Shown here: positions 24,715 to 32,866 of the stretch, piece by piece
How the letters are laid out: every line of letters starts with the position of its first letter
Numbering within the stretch: position 1 is the first letter of the stretch
Assembly: GCA_965221505.1 (NCBI GenBank)
Contig: CBDCSI010000001.1
Span: 1,116,001-1,180,000 of the forward strand
DNA: 64,000 bases
Origin: CAZPXZ01 sp965221505
GTDB taxonomy: Bacteria; Pseudomonadota; Alphaproteobacteria; Rhodobacterales; CAZPXZ01
Direction of reading: 5' to 3'
Program-made: the position numbers and the translations under genes
The notes under the pieces: model-generated
Databases searched by the model: none
Seen by the model: the letters and a program-made list of their open reading frames with translations, nothing else
What the model was told of the DNA's origin: nothing

Positions 24715-25461
24715 ATGAATCCAGTCCCGATCCCCTGCGCGCCCCTGTCGCCGGCCGTCGTTCTGGTCGAGCCGCAACTGGGCGGCAATATCGGCGCAGC
24801 CGCGCGCGCAATGGCCAATTTCGGACTGTCGGACCTGCGCCTCGTGGCGCCCCGAGACGGTTGGCCGAATCGGGAAGCGCAGGCCCGGGCATCGGGCGCG
24901 GACGACATCCTGGAGGCGGCGCAACTGTTCGACAGCGTCGCGGACGCCGTCGCGGACCGGCAAGTCGTACTCGCCACAACCGCGCGCGTCCGCGAGTTGA
25001 CCCGGCCGGAGCTTTCGCCCCGGGAGGCGGCCCGCGCGCTTCGCGCCGGCGACCGTCGCCGCAGCGCCGTCCTGTTCGGCGGCGAGCGGGCGGGGCTGCA
25101 GAACTCGGATCTCGAAACGGCCGAGGCGATCGTCCGCATTCCCACCCATCCCGGCTTCGCGTCGCTCAACCTGGCGCAAGCGGTGCTGTTGATCGCCTAC
25201 GAGTGGTGGGTCTCGGGGCTCGACGCGGATTCGGCCGAAGACGCCTTCGACTCGGATCTCGCGCCCCGATCCGACGTCGCCGGGCTCGCCGACCATCTGG
25301 AAGCGGAACTGGACGCGGTCGGGTATTTCCGCCCGCCGGAGCGTCGGTCCGCGAGCGTCGCCCAGCTCCGCAATCTCGTGTTCCGGCAGCGGCTTACGGA
25401 AGGGGAGACACGCATGCTGCGCGGCGTCTTGCGCGCGCTGCGCCGGGAGGCGGAAGCGTGA
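24715..25461 (+). CDS. trmJ: tRNA (cytidine/uridine-2'-O-)-methyltransferase TrmJ
   Basis: A 248-residue SPOUT (TrmH-type) methyltransferase. Motif 1 is VVLVEPQLGGNIGAAARAMANFGLSDLRLV, and the knot region reads VLFGGERAGLQNSDLETAEAIVRIP followed by FASLNLAQAVLLIAYE. This pattern and the C-terminal extension match TrmJ, which methylates ribose 32 in the anticodon loop of several tRNAs. Start ATG 24715 fits family N-termini. The GCGTGA end overlaps the GTG of ctaA. Confidence 0.9.
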   Translation: MNPVPIPCAPLSPAVVLVEPQLGGNIGAAARAMANFGLSDLRLVAPRDGWPNREAQARASGADDILEAAQLFDSVADAVADRQVVLATTARVRELTRPELSPREAARALRAGDRRRSAVLFGGERAGLQNSDLETAEAIVRIPTHPGFASLNLAQAVLLIAYEWWVSGLDADSAEDAFDSDLAPRSDVAGLADHLEAELDAVGYFRPPERRSASVAQLRNLVFRQRLTEGETRMLRGVLRALRREAEA

Positions 25462-26483
25462 AGCGCCGGCTGCGTTCCGGCTTAGCCCCCGACGCCGTCG
25501 AGGCGTGGCTGTACGGCGTCCTCGCGCTGGTCGCGTCCATGGTCGTCCTCGGCGGGCTGACGCGGCTTACCGGCTCCGGGCTCTCCATCGTCCGCTGGGA
25601 CCTGGTGGCCGGCGTCCTGCCTCCGTTGAGCCAGGCGGGCTGGGAAGAGGCGTTTCGCCAGTACCGCCAAATCCCCGAGTATTCGGAAGTCAACGCTTGG
25701 ATGGAGTTGGACGACTTTCGTCGAATCTTCTGGTGGGAGTGGGCGCATCGCCTGCTCGGGCGCCTGGTGGGCCTGGCCTACGCGATTCCGCTGCTCGCGT
25801 TCTGGCTCCGCGATCGCCTTCCGCGGCACCTCCGCGGACGCCTCGTGCTGCTTCTCTTCCTCGGCGGCCTGCAAGGAGCGGTCGGCTGGTGGATGGTGCG
25901 CTCCGGTCTCGCGGATCGCGTGGACGTGAGCCCGGCGCGGCTTGCCGTGCATCTTGCGCTGGCGTTTCTCATCATGGGGCTCTTGCTCGACGCGGCGCTC
26001 AGGATCCGCCGCCCGCCGCCGGTGCGGGGCCCGCTCGACCTGCTGCTGGCGCTCGTGTTCCTGCAGATCGTCGTCGGCGCCTTCGTGGCCGGAACCGGAG
26101 CGGGCCGCGTCTACAACGATTGGCCGTGGATGAACGGCGTCGTCCTGCCGCCGGAGGCGTTCGACCTTCGCCCCGTTTGGCGCAATTGGTTCGAGAACCA
26201 CGCTCTGGTGCAGTTCGTGCACCGGCTTCTCGCCTATCTCGTCCTCGCCCTTGCCGTCCTGCTCGCATGGCGCGCCGGCGTCGGTGCCGGCGTTCGGCGG
26301 ACGATTCTCGCTGCGGTCGTCCTGCAGGCGGTTCTCGGCATCGTCGCGCTTCGGGCAGGAGTCCCGTTGCTTCTCGCCGCGCTGCACCAATGGGGCGCCG
26401 TGGCGCTGTTCCTGCTCGTCGTTTGGGCGAGATCCCCGACCGGGGAGGTCGAGACGGCGTCCCCGGCGCCGGCGCGGCGCTGA
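25458..26483 (+). CDS. ctaA: Heme A synthase, COX15/CtaA family
   Basis: A 341-residue inner-membrane protein with eight predicted helices arranged as two four-helix halves. Heme-ligand histidines are visible in EWAHRLLGRLVG, VHLALAF, FVHRLLAYLV and LHQWGAVALF; the conserved TRLTGSGLSIVRWD loop and NDWPWMNG loop are present. It oxidises heme O to heme A for cytochrome aa3 oxidase. GTG 25458 overlaps the trmJ stop by four bases; the first ATG-like starts further in would remove helix 1. Confidence 0.93.
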   Translation: MKRRLRSGLAPDAVEAWLYGVLALVASMVVLGGLTRLTGSGLSIVRWDLVAGVLPPLSQAGWEEAFRQYRQIPEYSEVNAWMELDDFRRIFWWEWAHRLLGRLVGLAYAIPLLAFWLRDRLPRHLRGRLVLLLFLGGLQGAVGWWMVRSGLADRVDVSPARLAVHLALAFLIMGLLLDAALRIRRPPPVRGPLDLLLALVFLQIVVGAFVAGTGAGRVYNDWPWMNGVVLPPEAFDLRPVWRNWFENHALVQFVHRLLAYLVLALAVLLAWRAGVGAGVRRTILAAVVLQAVLGIVALRAGVPLLLAALHQWGAVALFLLVVWARSPTGEVETASPAPARR

Positions 26484-26501
26484 AACGTCGCGAGGCCGCC
26501 G

Positions 26502-27302
26502 CTACCGAACTTCCTGCCAGGAAGGCTCCCGCTTCTCGAGGAACGCGCCGATTCCCTCCCTGGCGTCAGCCGCCAGCATGTTCTCGGCCATCACGCGGCC
26601 CATCTCTTCGTACGCGCCGCCGAGATCCAGTTCCAGCTGTTCGTAGAACGACCGCTTTCCGTAGCGAACAGCCGCCGGCGAACGGGAGGCAATGGTTCGT
26701 GCGACCGTTTCGACCTCGCCGCGCAGAGCGTTGGACGGAACGAAGCGGTTGACGAGGCCGAGCTCCGCCGCTCGCCTGGCGTCGACGGACTCGCCGGTCA
26801 GCAGCATCTCCATCGCGTGCTTGCGGGACAGGTTTCTCGACAGGGCTACCATCGGCGTGGAGCAGAACAGTCCGATTCGAACGCCGGGGGTGGCGAAGAC
26901 CGCGCGCTCGGAGGCGTAGGCGAGATCGCAGGACGCGACCAGTTGGCATCCGGCTGCGAAGGCGGGTCCGTCCACCTCCGCGATGACGGGTTTGGCGTTC
27001 TGCGCAATCCCCTTCATGAGCGTCGAACACTGTTCGAACAGCGCTGCGAAGGAGGAGGCGCCGCCGTCCGGGGTTGCCCGCCATGCCGTCATCTCCGCCA
27101 GATCGTGCCCGGCCGAAAACGCCGGACCGTTGGCGCGCAGGACGACGACGCGCGCACCGGCGTCCGACTCCAGTCCACAGAGCGCCTCGTGCAACGCCGC
27201 GATCATCTCCCGCGACAGCGCGTTGCGTTTCTCCGGGCGGTCGAGGGTCACGATGCCGAGCGGCCCGTCCCGCTCGATTCGGACGCAGTCGATGAAATTC
27301 AT
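26502..27302 (-). CDS. Enoyl-CoA hydratase/isomerase family protein (ECHDC3-like)
   Basis: A 266-residue crotonase-fold protein. It has the CoA-binding motif RPEKRNALSREM, the oxyanion-hole segment ANGPAFSAGHDLAEM, and VDGPAFAAGCQLVASCDLAYASERAVFATPGVRIGLF. One of the two classical catalytic glutamates (the position after GGC in hydratases) is glutamine here, so hydratase activity is doubtful and another crotonase reaction is possible. It stands alone, divergent from mrcA. Confidence 0.85.
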   Translation of the reverse strand: MNFIDCVRIERDGPLGIVTLDRPEKRNALSREMIAALHEALCGLESDAGARVVVLRANGPAFSAGHDLAEMTAWRATPDGGASSFAALFEQCSTLMKGIAQNAKPVIAEVDGPAFAAGCQLVASCDLAYASERAVFATPGVRIGLFCSTPMVALSRNLSRKHAMEMLLTGESVDARRAAELGLVNRFVPSNALRGEVETVARTIASRSPAAVRYGKRSFYEQLELDLGGAYEEMGRVMAENMLAADAREGIGAFLEKREPSWQEVR

Positions 27303-27337
27303 GCGGTGTCTCCTGCGTTCCGCGCCGGCGCCGGCCT

Positions 27338-27427
27338 ATCATAACCGCTCGGGTGTCGACGAACCGCAGACCGCGTGTCGGTCTCGGGCGGCGTCGCATG
27401 CATGGGCGGCCCCCGGCGCGGTATGAT
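27338..27427. promoter_or_regulatory. Divergent -10 candidates between the crotonase gene and mrcA
   Basis: TATGAT occurs on the minus strand at 27338-27343 (about 35 bases before the crotonase start) and on the plus strand at 27422-27427 (about 85 bases before the mrcA start). Neither has a good -35 box at 16-18 bases. The same TATGAT hexamer serves the better rpmF candidate. Confidence 0.3.
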
Positions 27428-27510
27428 GGTTCCGCAGGCCGCCGCCGACGAGTGCCGGGCACTCGCGCAGGTCCCGGTCCGGCGGGGTGAATCGAGACAG
27501 AGAGGCGGGC

Positions 27511-29952
27511 GTGTTTCGAGTGCTGAAATGGCTGGCGATCGCGGGCGCCGTCCTGGCCTGCGCGGGCGGCGCAGCCATGGCCGCCCTGATCTGGTGGTTG
27601 TCGCGCGACCTCCCGAGCCACGAATTTCTGGCCGCATACGAGCCCGGGGTGCTGTCGCGCGTCCACGCGGCGGACGGCAGCTCGATCGCGGTCTTCGCGC
27701 GGGAGAACCGGGTCTTTACGCCGGTCGAGGAAATTCCCGAATTGGTCAAGCAGGCCTTCGTCAGCGCCGAAGACAAGAACTTCTACCGGCATGCAGGCGT
27801 GGATCCGGTCGGAATCGGAAAGGCGATCCTGCGCAACGTCGTCAACACCGCCGCCGGGCGCCGCCTGCAGGGCGCGTCCACCATCACGCAGCAGGTCGCC
27901 AAGAACATGCTCCTCTCGCGGGAGGCGACGGTCGTGCGGAAGATTCGCGAGGGAATTCTGGCCGTTCGAATCGGCCGGGCGCTGGAAAAGGACCGGACGC
28001 TGGAGCTCTACCTCAACGAGATCTATCTCGGCGAGAGGGCATACGGCGTGGCGGCGGCGGCGGTGCGGTATTTCGGCAAGTCGCTCGACGACCTGGCGCT
28101 TCACGAAGCGGCGTATCTCGCCGCCCTCCCGAAGGGTCCGAACAACTACCACCCCGTGCGGCATCCCGACCGCGCGCTGGCGCGGCGCGAATACGTGCTG
28201 TTCCGGCTGGCCGAAGACGGGTTCGTGTCCCGCGAGGAGGCGGAGAGCGCGGCGGCGCGACCGCTCGGAACCCGGCTCGGCGAGGCGGAGCCGCAGCGAC
28301 CGAGGGTCGGGGGCTACTTTATCGAGGAGGTGCGGCGCGAGTTGGAGCGCGAATTCGGACCGGACAGGCTCTACGAGGGCGGTCTGTCGGTCCGTACCAC
28401 CATGTCTCCGGCCATGCAGGCCCAGGCGGAAAGGCTCCTGCAGGCGGAACTCGAGCGGTTCGACCGGGAACGCGGCTACGCCGGCCCGCTGCAGCGAATC
28501 GAGGCGATCGGAACCCTGTCCGAGTCGGAATGGCGCGCGCGGCTCGAAGCGGTGCCGGCGCCGAGAGACGTTCCCGGATGGAGGCTGGCGGTCGTCCTGG
28601 GCGTGGATGCGGACGGCGCCGAAATCGGCCTCGGGAGCGTCGGGCCGGCGCTGAGGCATCGCCTGCGCTTCGACGAGTCCGAGTGGGCGCGCCCGAGACG
28701 GGAGGGCGGGGAACTCGGGCCGGCGCCCGAGGCCCCGGCCGATCTCTGGTCCGAGGGCGACGTGGTGCTGGTCTCGCCGTCCGGCGTCCCGGACGAGGAG
28801 CGGGACGACGGCGTGCGAGTTCGCTTCTGGACCCTTCGGCAAGTCCCCGAAGTGCAGGGCGCTCTCATGGCGATGGATCCCCATACGGGACGGGTGCTGG
28901 CCATGCAGGGCGGGTTCTCGTATCAGACGAGTTCGTTCAACCGGGCGACCCAGGCCCGTCGCCAACCCGGGTCGCTGTTCAAGCCCGTGGTCTACGCCGC
29001 GGCGCTGGACGGCGGGTACACTCCCGCCACGACGGTGCTCGACGCGCCGCTGGTCCTCGAACAGGGCGAGGGCCTCGAAAAGTGGGAGCCGGCCAATTCC
29101 AACCGGGTCGCGTTCGCCGGTCCGGCGCCGCTTCGGCGCGGCATCGAGGAATCGCGCAATCTCATGACGGTTCGCGTCGCGCAGGACGTGGGGCTGGACC
29201 GCATCGCCGGATACGCGGACCGGCTCGGCGTGTACGACGACATGCCGCCGCTCCTGTCCTACGCGCTCGGCGCCGGGGAGACGACGCTCGAGCGGCTGGT
29301 GCAAGCCTATGCCGTATTCGCGACCGGCGGCAAGATCGTGGAGCCGGTACTGGTCGACCGGGTGCAGGACCGGCGCGGCAGGACGATCTACCGTCGCGAC
29401 GACCGGCCGTGCGTCGGTTGCGCGTCGAGGGATTGGATCGGGCAGGAGGAGCCCTACATACCTGGGGAGGGCAGGGAAGTTCTGGACCCCGTCACGGCGT
29501 TCCAGATCACCTGGATGCTGCAGGGCGTGGTCGACCGCGGCTCGGGGCGCGCTGCCGCGGTGCCGGGCAGGAGGGTCGCCGGCAAGACCGGCACCACGAA
29601 CGAGAATCGCGACGCGTGGTTCGTCGGCTACACGCCGGAAATCGTCGTCGGATGCTATATCGGCTACGATGTGCCGCGATCGCTCGGGGTCGCCGCATTC
29701 GGCGGACGGCTCTGTGCGCCGGTAGTCGGGGCGTTCATCCGGGAGTTGCCCGAGGCGGTGCGGGGCGGCGTGTTCGCCCGTCCGTCGGGACTGGAATTTG
29801 CGTGGGTGGAGCATGCGACCGGCGCTCCGGTGCCGGGCGGCGCGTCCTCCGCCGGGGCGATCGAGGAGGCGTTTCGAGCCGGAACCGTACCGCAGGTCCC
29901 TCCGGTGGAGGACGCGGATCGGGTGCAGGCCGGCACCGGAGGCCTCTACTAG
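27511..29952 (+). CDS. mrcA: Penicillin-binding protein 1A (bifunctional transglycosylase/transpeptidase)
   Basis: An 813-residue cell-wall synthase anchored by one N-terminal helix. The GT51 domain shows EDKNFYRHAGVDP and ASTITQQVAKNM. An OB-like insert precedes the transpeptidase domain with SLFK (serine nucleophile in RQPGSLFKPVVYA), SRN and KTGTT motifs. I prefer GTG 27511 (FRVLKWLAIAG) because AGAGG lies five bases upstream. GTG 27487 adds eight residues but has no ribosome site. mrcA-prfB is the usual alphaproteobacterial order. Confidence 0.95.
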   Translation: MFRVLKWLAIAGAVLACAGGAAMAALIWWLSRDLPSHEFLAAYEPGVLSRVHAADGSSIAVFARENRVFTPVEEIPELVKQAFVSAEDKNFYRHAGVDPVGIGKAILRNVVNTAAGRRLQGASTITQQVAKNMLLSREATVVRKIREGILAVRIGRALEKDRTLELYLNEIYLGERAYGVAAAAVRYFGKSLDDLALHEAAYLAALPKGPNNYHPVRHPDRALARREYVLFRLAEDGFVSREEAESAAARPLGTRLGEAEPQRPRVGGYFIEEVRRELEREFGPDRLYEGGLSVRTTMSPAMQAQAERLLQAELERFDRERGYAGPLQRIEAIGTLSESEWRARLEAVPAPRDVPGWRLAVVLGVDADGAEIGLGSVGPALRHRLRFDESEWARPRREGGELGPAPEAPADLWSEGDVVLVSPSGVPDEERDDGVRVRFWTLRQVPEVQGALMAMDPHTGRVLAMQGGFSYQTSSFNRATQARRQPGSLFKPVVYAAALDGGYTPATTVLDAPLVLEQGEGLEKWEPANSNRVAFAGPAPLRRGIEESRNLMTVRVAQDVGLDRIAGYADRLGVYDDMPPLLSYALGAGETTLERLVQAYAVFATGGKIVEPVLVDRVQDRRGRTIYRRDDRPCVGCASRDWIGQEEPYIPGEGREVLDPVTAFQITWMLQGVVDRGSGRAAAVPGRRVAGKTGTTNENRDAWFVGYTPEIVVGCYIGYDVPRSLGVAAFGGRLCAPVVGAFIRELPEAVRGGVFARPSGLEFAWVEHATGAPVPGGASSAGAIEEAFRAGTVPQVPPVEDADRVQAGTGGLY

Positions 29953-29973
29953 CGCCGTCGGGAGGGAAGGGAC

Positions 29974-31101
29974 ATGCGCGCGGAACTGGCCGCTGTGGCC
30001 GCGGACGTCGGAGAATCGCTGAAGCTGCTCCGGGCACGGCTCGATTGGGAGACCGTGCCGGACCGCATGGCCCGCTACGACGCGGAGGCAGAGTCGCCCG
30101 AGCTGTGGTCCGATCCCGCGCGGGCGCAGACCTTGTTGCGCGCGCGTCGGCGCCTCTCCCGGTCGGTCGCCGGTTGCCGCGAGATCGAGCGGGAACTCGA
30201 AGACTTGGTGACCCTGGCGGAGCTGGCGGCCGAGGAGGAGGATCCGGAGGTCGAGGCGGAAGCGGAACTGCAGCTGACGGCGCTCAGGGAGACGGCGCGG
30301 CAACAGGAGCTGGAAGCCCTCCTGTCCGGCGAAATGGACGCCAACGACGCGTATCTGGACATCAACGCCGGCGCCGGGGGAACCGAGGCGTGCGACTGGG
30401 CGCGCATGCTGGCGCGCATGTACAAGCGCTGGTCGGAACGCCGCGGCTACAAGACCGACCTGGTCTCCGAGACGGCGGGCGAGGAGGCCGGCATTCGGTC
30501 CACGACCCTGTGCGTGAAGGGGGACGACGCCTACGGCTGGCTGAAGACGGAAGCCGGCGTGCATCGGCTGGTGCGAATGTCGCCCTACGACAGCCAGGGG
30601 CGGCGGCATACGTCCTTCGCCAGCGTCGGGGTGGTGCCGGTGCTCGACGAGACCATCGAGATCGACATTCCGGACGGCGACATCCGGGTCGACACGTTTC
30701 GGGCGTCCGGCGCCGGAGGGCAGCACGTCAACAAGACCGACTCCGCGGTCCGGATCACCCACCTTCCGACCGGGATCGTGACGACCTCTTCGGAGAAGTC
30801 GCAGCACCAGAACCGGGCCGTGGCGATGGCCGTGCTACGGGCGCGGCTCTACGACCTCGAACGCCAGCGGCGGGAGGAGGAAAAGCGGAAGCTGCAGGGC
30901 GAGAAAACCGACATCGGCTGGGGGCACCAGATCCGTTCCTACGTGCTGCAGCCGCACCGGTTCGTAAAGGACGCGCGAACCGGGCACATGTCGACCGACG
31001 CCGAAGGCGTGTTGAACGGGGAGCTGGATCCGTTCATGGCCAGCGAACTGGTACGCCGCGTCGCCGCCGACGCCCGGGAAGAGGCGGAAACGGTATCCTG
31101 A
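29974..31101 (+). CDS. prfB: Peptide chain release factor 2
   Basis: A 375-residue RF2 that terminates translation at UGA and UAA. The GGQ motif is in RASGAGGQHVNKTDSAVRITH. The stop-recognition tripeptide region reads MSPYDSQGRRHTSF, that is SPY rather than the classical SPF. Unlike E. coli there is no in-frame UGA near codon 25: the gene reads straight through that position, so the autoregulatory frameshift is absent. It follows mrcA by 21 bases. Confidence 0.95.
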   Translation: MRAELAAVAADVGESLKLLRARLDWETVPDRMARYDAEAESPELWSDPARAQTLLRARRRLSRSVAGCREIERELEDLVTLAELAAEEEDPEVEAEAELQLTALRETARQQELEALLSGEMDANDAYLDINAGAGGTEACDWARMLARMYKRWSERRGYKTDLVSETAGEEAGIRSTTLCVKGDDAYGWLKTEAGVHRLVRMSPYDSQGRRHTSFASVGVVPVLDETIEIDIPDGDIRVDTFRASGAGGQHVNKTDSAVRITHLPTGIVTTSSEKSQHQNRAVAMAVLRARLYDLERQRREEEKRKLQGEKTDIGWGHQIRSYVLQPHRFVKDARTGHMSTDAEGVLNGELDPFMASELVRRVAADAREEAETVS

Positions 31102-31119
31102 CGGGGGCGTCCGCCCGTC
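31100..31119. terminator. Weak hairpin between convergent prfB and bactofilin genes
   Basis: GACGGG (31100-31105) can pair with CCCGTC (31114-31119), loop of eight bases; the prfB stop codon lies in the stem. No T-tract follows on either strand, so an intrinsic terminator is only a possibility. Confidence 0.25.
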
Positions 31120-31149
31120 GCAATAGACCGGACGACGCCGCGGCCTCGC

Positions 31150-31686
31150 CTACCAGGCGGAATCGTCCGAAATCGGGTGGGCGCGATTCTCTTCCTCTTC
31201 CGGCAACAGGTCCTGCGGAGCGGGCAACTCGTCTTCCTCCGCAACCTCCCACGGGACCTCGTCCTCTTCGAGCGGGTCGGGCAGATGCCGCACCGTCCCC
31301 TCGAACTGCGCCCCTGATTCGATGGCGAACAACTTGTGGACGATTTCTCCGCTGACGACCGCGGTGTTGCACAGCCGCACCTTGGTCGCGCGGATCTGAC
31401 CGGTGACCGAGCCGGCCACGACCACTTCGTTCGACACGATGTCGGCCTCGACCTTGGCGTCCTGCCCGACGGTTACCGACTTGGCCCGGATGTCGCCCTT
31501 CACGGTGCCGTTGATCCGCAGGTTCTTGTCGGTGCTGAGCGTGCCCTCGGCGTTCAGCGAGTAGCCGATGATCGAGGTCTCCTCGTCCAGCGCGTCCGAC
31601 GACGGGGGCGCGCTGCTCTGACGACTCGCGATGGAGCCGAAGGAAGGATCGTCCAGATCCAGGTCGTTTTCGCGTTTCTTGAACAT
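31150..31686 (-). CDS. Bactofilin family cytoskeletal protein
   Basis: A 178-residue protein with a central beta-helical bactofilin (DUF583) domain at about residues 40-135 (TIIGYSLNAEGTL-like start, LRINGTVKGDIRAKSVTVGQDAKVEADIVSNEVVVAGSVTGQI). It is flanked by disordered tails; the C-terminal tail is strongly acidic (EEEENRAH region). Bactofilins polymerise without nucleotides and position envelope enzymes. Start ATG 31686 has AGGAGA nine bases upstream. It converges on prfB. Confidence 0.93.
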   Translation of the reverse strand: MFKKRENDLDLDDPSFGSIASRQSSAPPSSDALDEETSIIGYSLNAEGTLSTDKNLRINGTVKGDIRAKSVTVGQDAKVEADIVSNEVVVAGSVTGQIRATKVRLCNTAVVSGEIVHKLFAIESGAQFEGTVRHLPDPLEEDEVPWEVAEEDELPAPQDLLPEEEENRAHPISDDSAW

Positions 31687-32068
31687 CGGTCATGATCTCC
31701 TGCCGCCGAAGAGGCGGTCGTCGCCTCGCCGCCGAAATGTAGCTTCGGCCCCGAAGCCGTGCAACAAGCGTATCCGATTCGGCGACCCTGTCGAAGGTCC
31801 TGCGCCGCGCTTCGGAACCCGCCCTGTCGACGGCTTTGCGGGACGCCGCGCGCCGCGCGCGGCACGTCCCGCACCGGATGCGGGACCCCGTCGTCGGCGA
31901 TACGGCCTGCCGAAGCGACGGCGACGAATCGCGCCCCATCCCCGCGTCGCGCCGGGCCAAACCCGTTTCCCTGTGCTACCCTCGGGCGTTGGGTGCGCCC
32001 CGCAGCATCGGAAACAGGTGCGTTGCGGGTGACGGATTCTGGCGGCCGCCGGGAGGGAACGGACGGGA
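31687..32068. other. Divergent intergenic region with two hairpins
   Basis: The bactofilin leader side holds two inverted repeats, GAGGCG-5-CGCCTC (31711-31727) and GCTTCGG-2-CCGAAGC (31742-31757). The other side leads into the four-gene sensor operon, whose first gene has a GGGAGGGAACGG ribosome site. I see no good -35/-10 pair for that operon. Confidence 0.5.
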
Positions 32069-32866
32069 ATGCGTTTCAATCTGCCGGTTCGTGCGGCGTG
32101 GACCATCGCGTTGCTTCTCTCGGTCGCGGTGGCGATTACCGGAACCCTCAGCCTCTATCAGCTGCGCAGCTTCTCGAGCGAATTCCTGCGGGACCGGATC
32201 GTGCTGGTGCTCGGCGGGATCCGCGACTCGATGGAGGCTTCGCTGGCCATCGGGCTGCCGCTCGACGCGCTGCCGGGCGTTCAACGCGAGATCCAGGCCA
32301 TTCTCGAACGGGACCCGCAAGTGCTCTCGGTGGAGTTTTTCGACGCGCGGGGAGACATCCACTACAGCTCCGACGAGACGCTGCTCGGAGACCTGGTGTC
32401 CGAGGAATGGGCGGCGGAATGGGACGTCGGCGATTCCCCGTTCTGGACGCGCGAGGAGCGTGACGCCAAGGTGGTCGGCCTGCTCGTGCGGGACCCGCTC
32501 GGCCTGAACGTCGGATCCCTGACGCTGCGTTACTCCCGGGCCGCCTTCGATCGGCAGATCGAGGAGATGGCGCTTCGTATCGGGCTGGTCGCGGTCGTCG
32601 TCGTGCTCGTGTTCGGCGGACTCGGCGCCTGGTTGAGCTACTGGCTGACCCGGGGAATTCGGGACCTGCTCCTGGTCACCGAGGAATACGTCTCCGCCGG
32701 CCGCTCCGAGTCCGGCCGCGCGTCCGGGCGGGAGTTCGACGTGCCGCGACGATTCGCCGGGACCGTGAGCGCCGTGCTGGAGGAGGTCGCCGAGGCGAAG
32801 GCGGAAATCCGGGACATCGAGGAAGGCGCCGAGGTGCAGATCCCGGACGGAGCGCGCGGAACATGA
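32069..32866 (+). CDS. Membrane-bound periplasmic sensor-domain protein with no output domain
   Basis: A 265-residue protein: helix at residues 9-29, a periplasmic domain of about 145 residues (a PAS/Cache-like double-sensor pattern, with VLSVEFFDARGDIHYSSD resembling the Cache strand pair), a second helix around 176-197, then a HAMP-like cytoplasmic stretch and a short coiled-coil tail (LEEVAEAKAEIRDIEE). No kinase, phosphatase, cyclase or methyl-accepting domain follows. It probably partners with the fused proteins encoded downstream (inference). The stop overlaps the next start (ATGA). No family name is assigned. Confidence 0.8.
   Translation: MRFNLPVRAAWTIALLLSVAVAITGTLSLYQLRSFSSEFLRDRIVLVLGGIRDSMEASLAIGLPLDALPGVQREIQAILERDPQVLSVEFFDARGDIHYSSDETLLGDLVSEEWAAEWDVGDSPFWTREERDAKVVGLLVRDPLGLNVGSLTLRYSRAAFDRQIEEMALRIGLVAVVVVLVFGGLGAWLSYWLTRGIRDLLLVTEEYVSAGRSESGRASGREFDVPRRFAGTVSAVLEEVAEAKAEIRDIEEGAEVQIPDGARGT

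Noticed and set aside
26566..30807. A 1413-codon minus-strand open frame over the crotonase, mrcA and prfB genes
   Set aside because: It lies antisense to clear housekeeping genes with complete motifs; its translation is low-complexity Arg/His/Pro-rich sequence. Long antisense frames are expected at this GC content.
31100..31119. Strong intrinsic terminator between prfB and the bactofilin gene
   Set aside because: A six-base stem is present but no T-tract follows on either strand, so it is listed only as a weak candidate.
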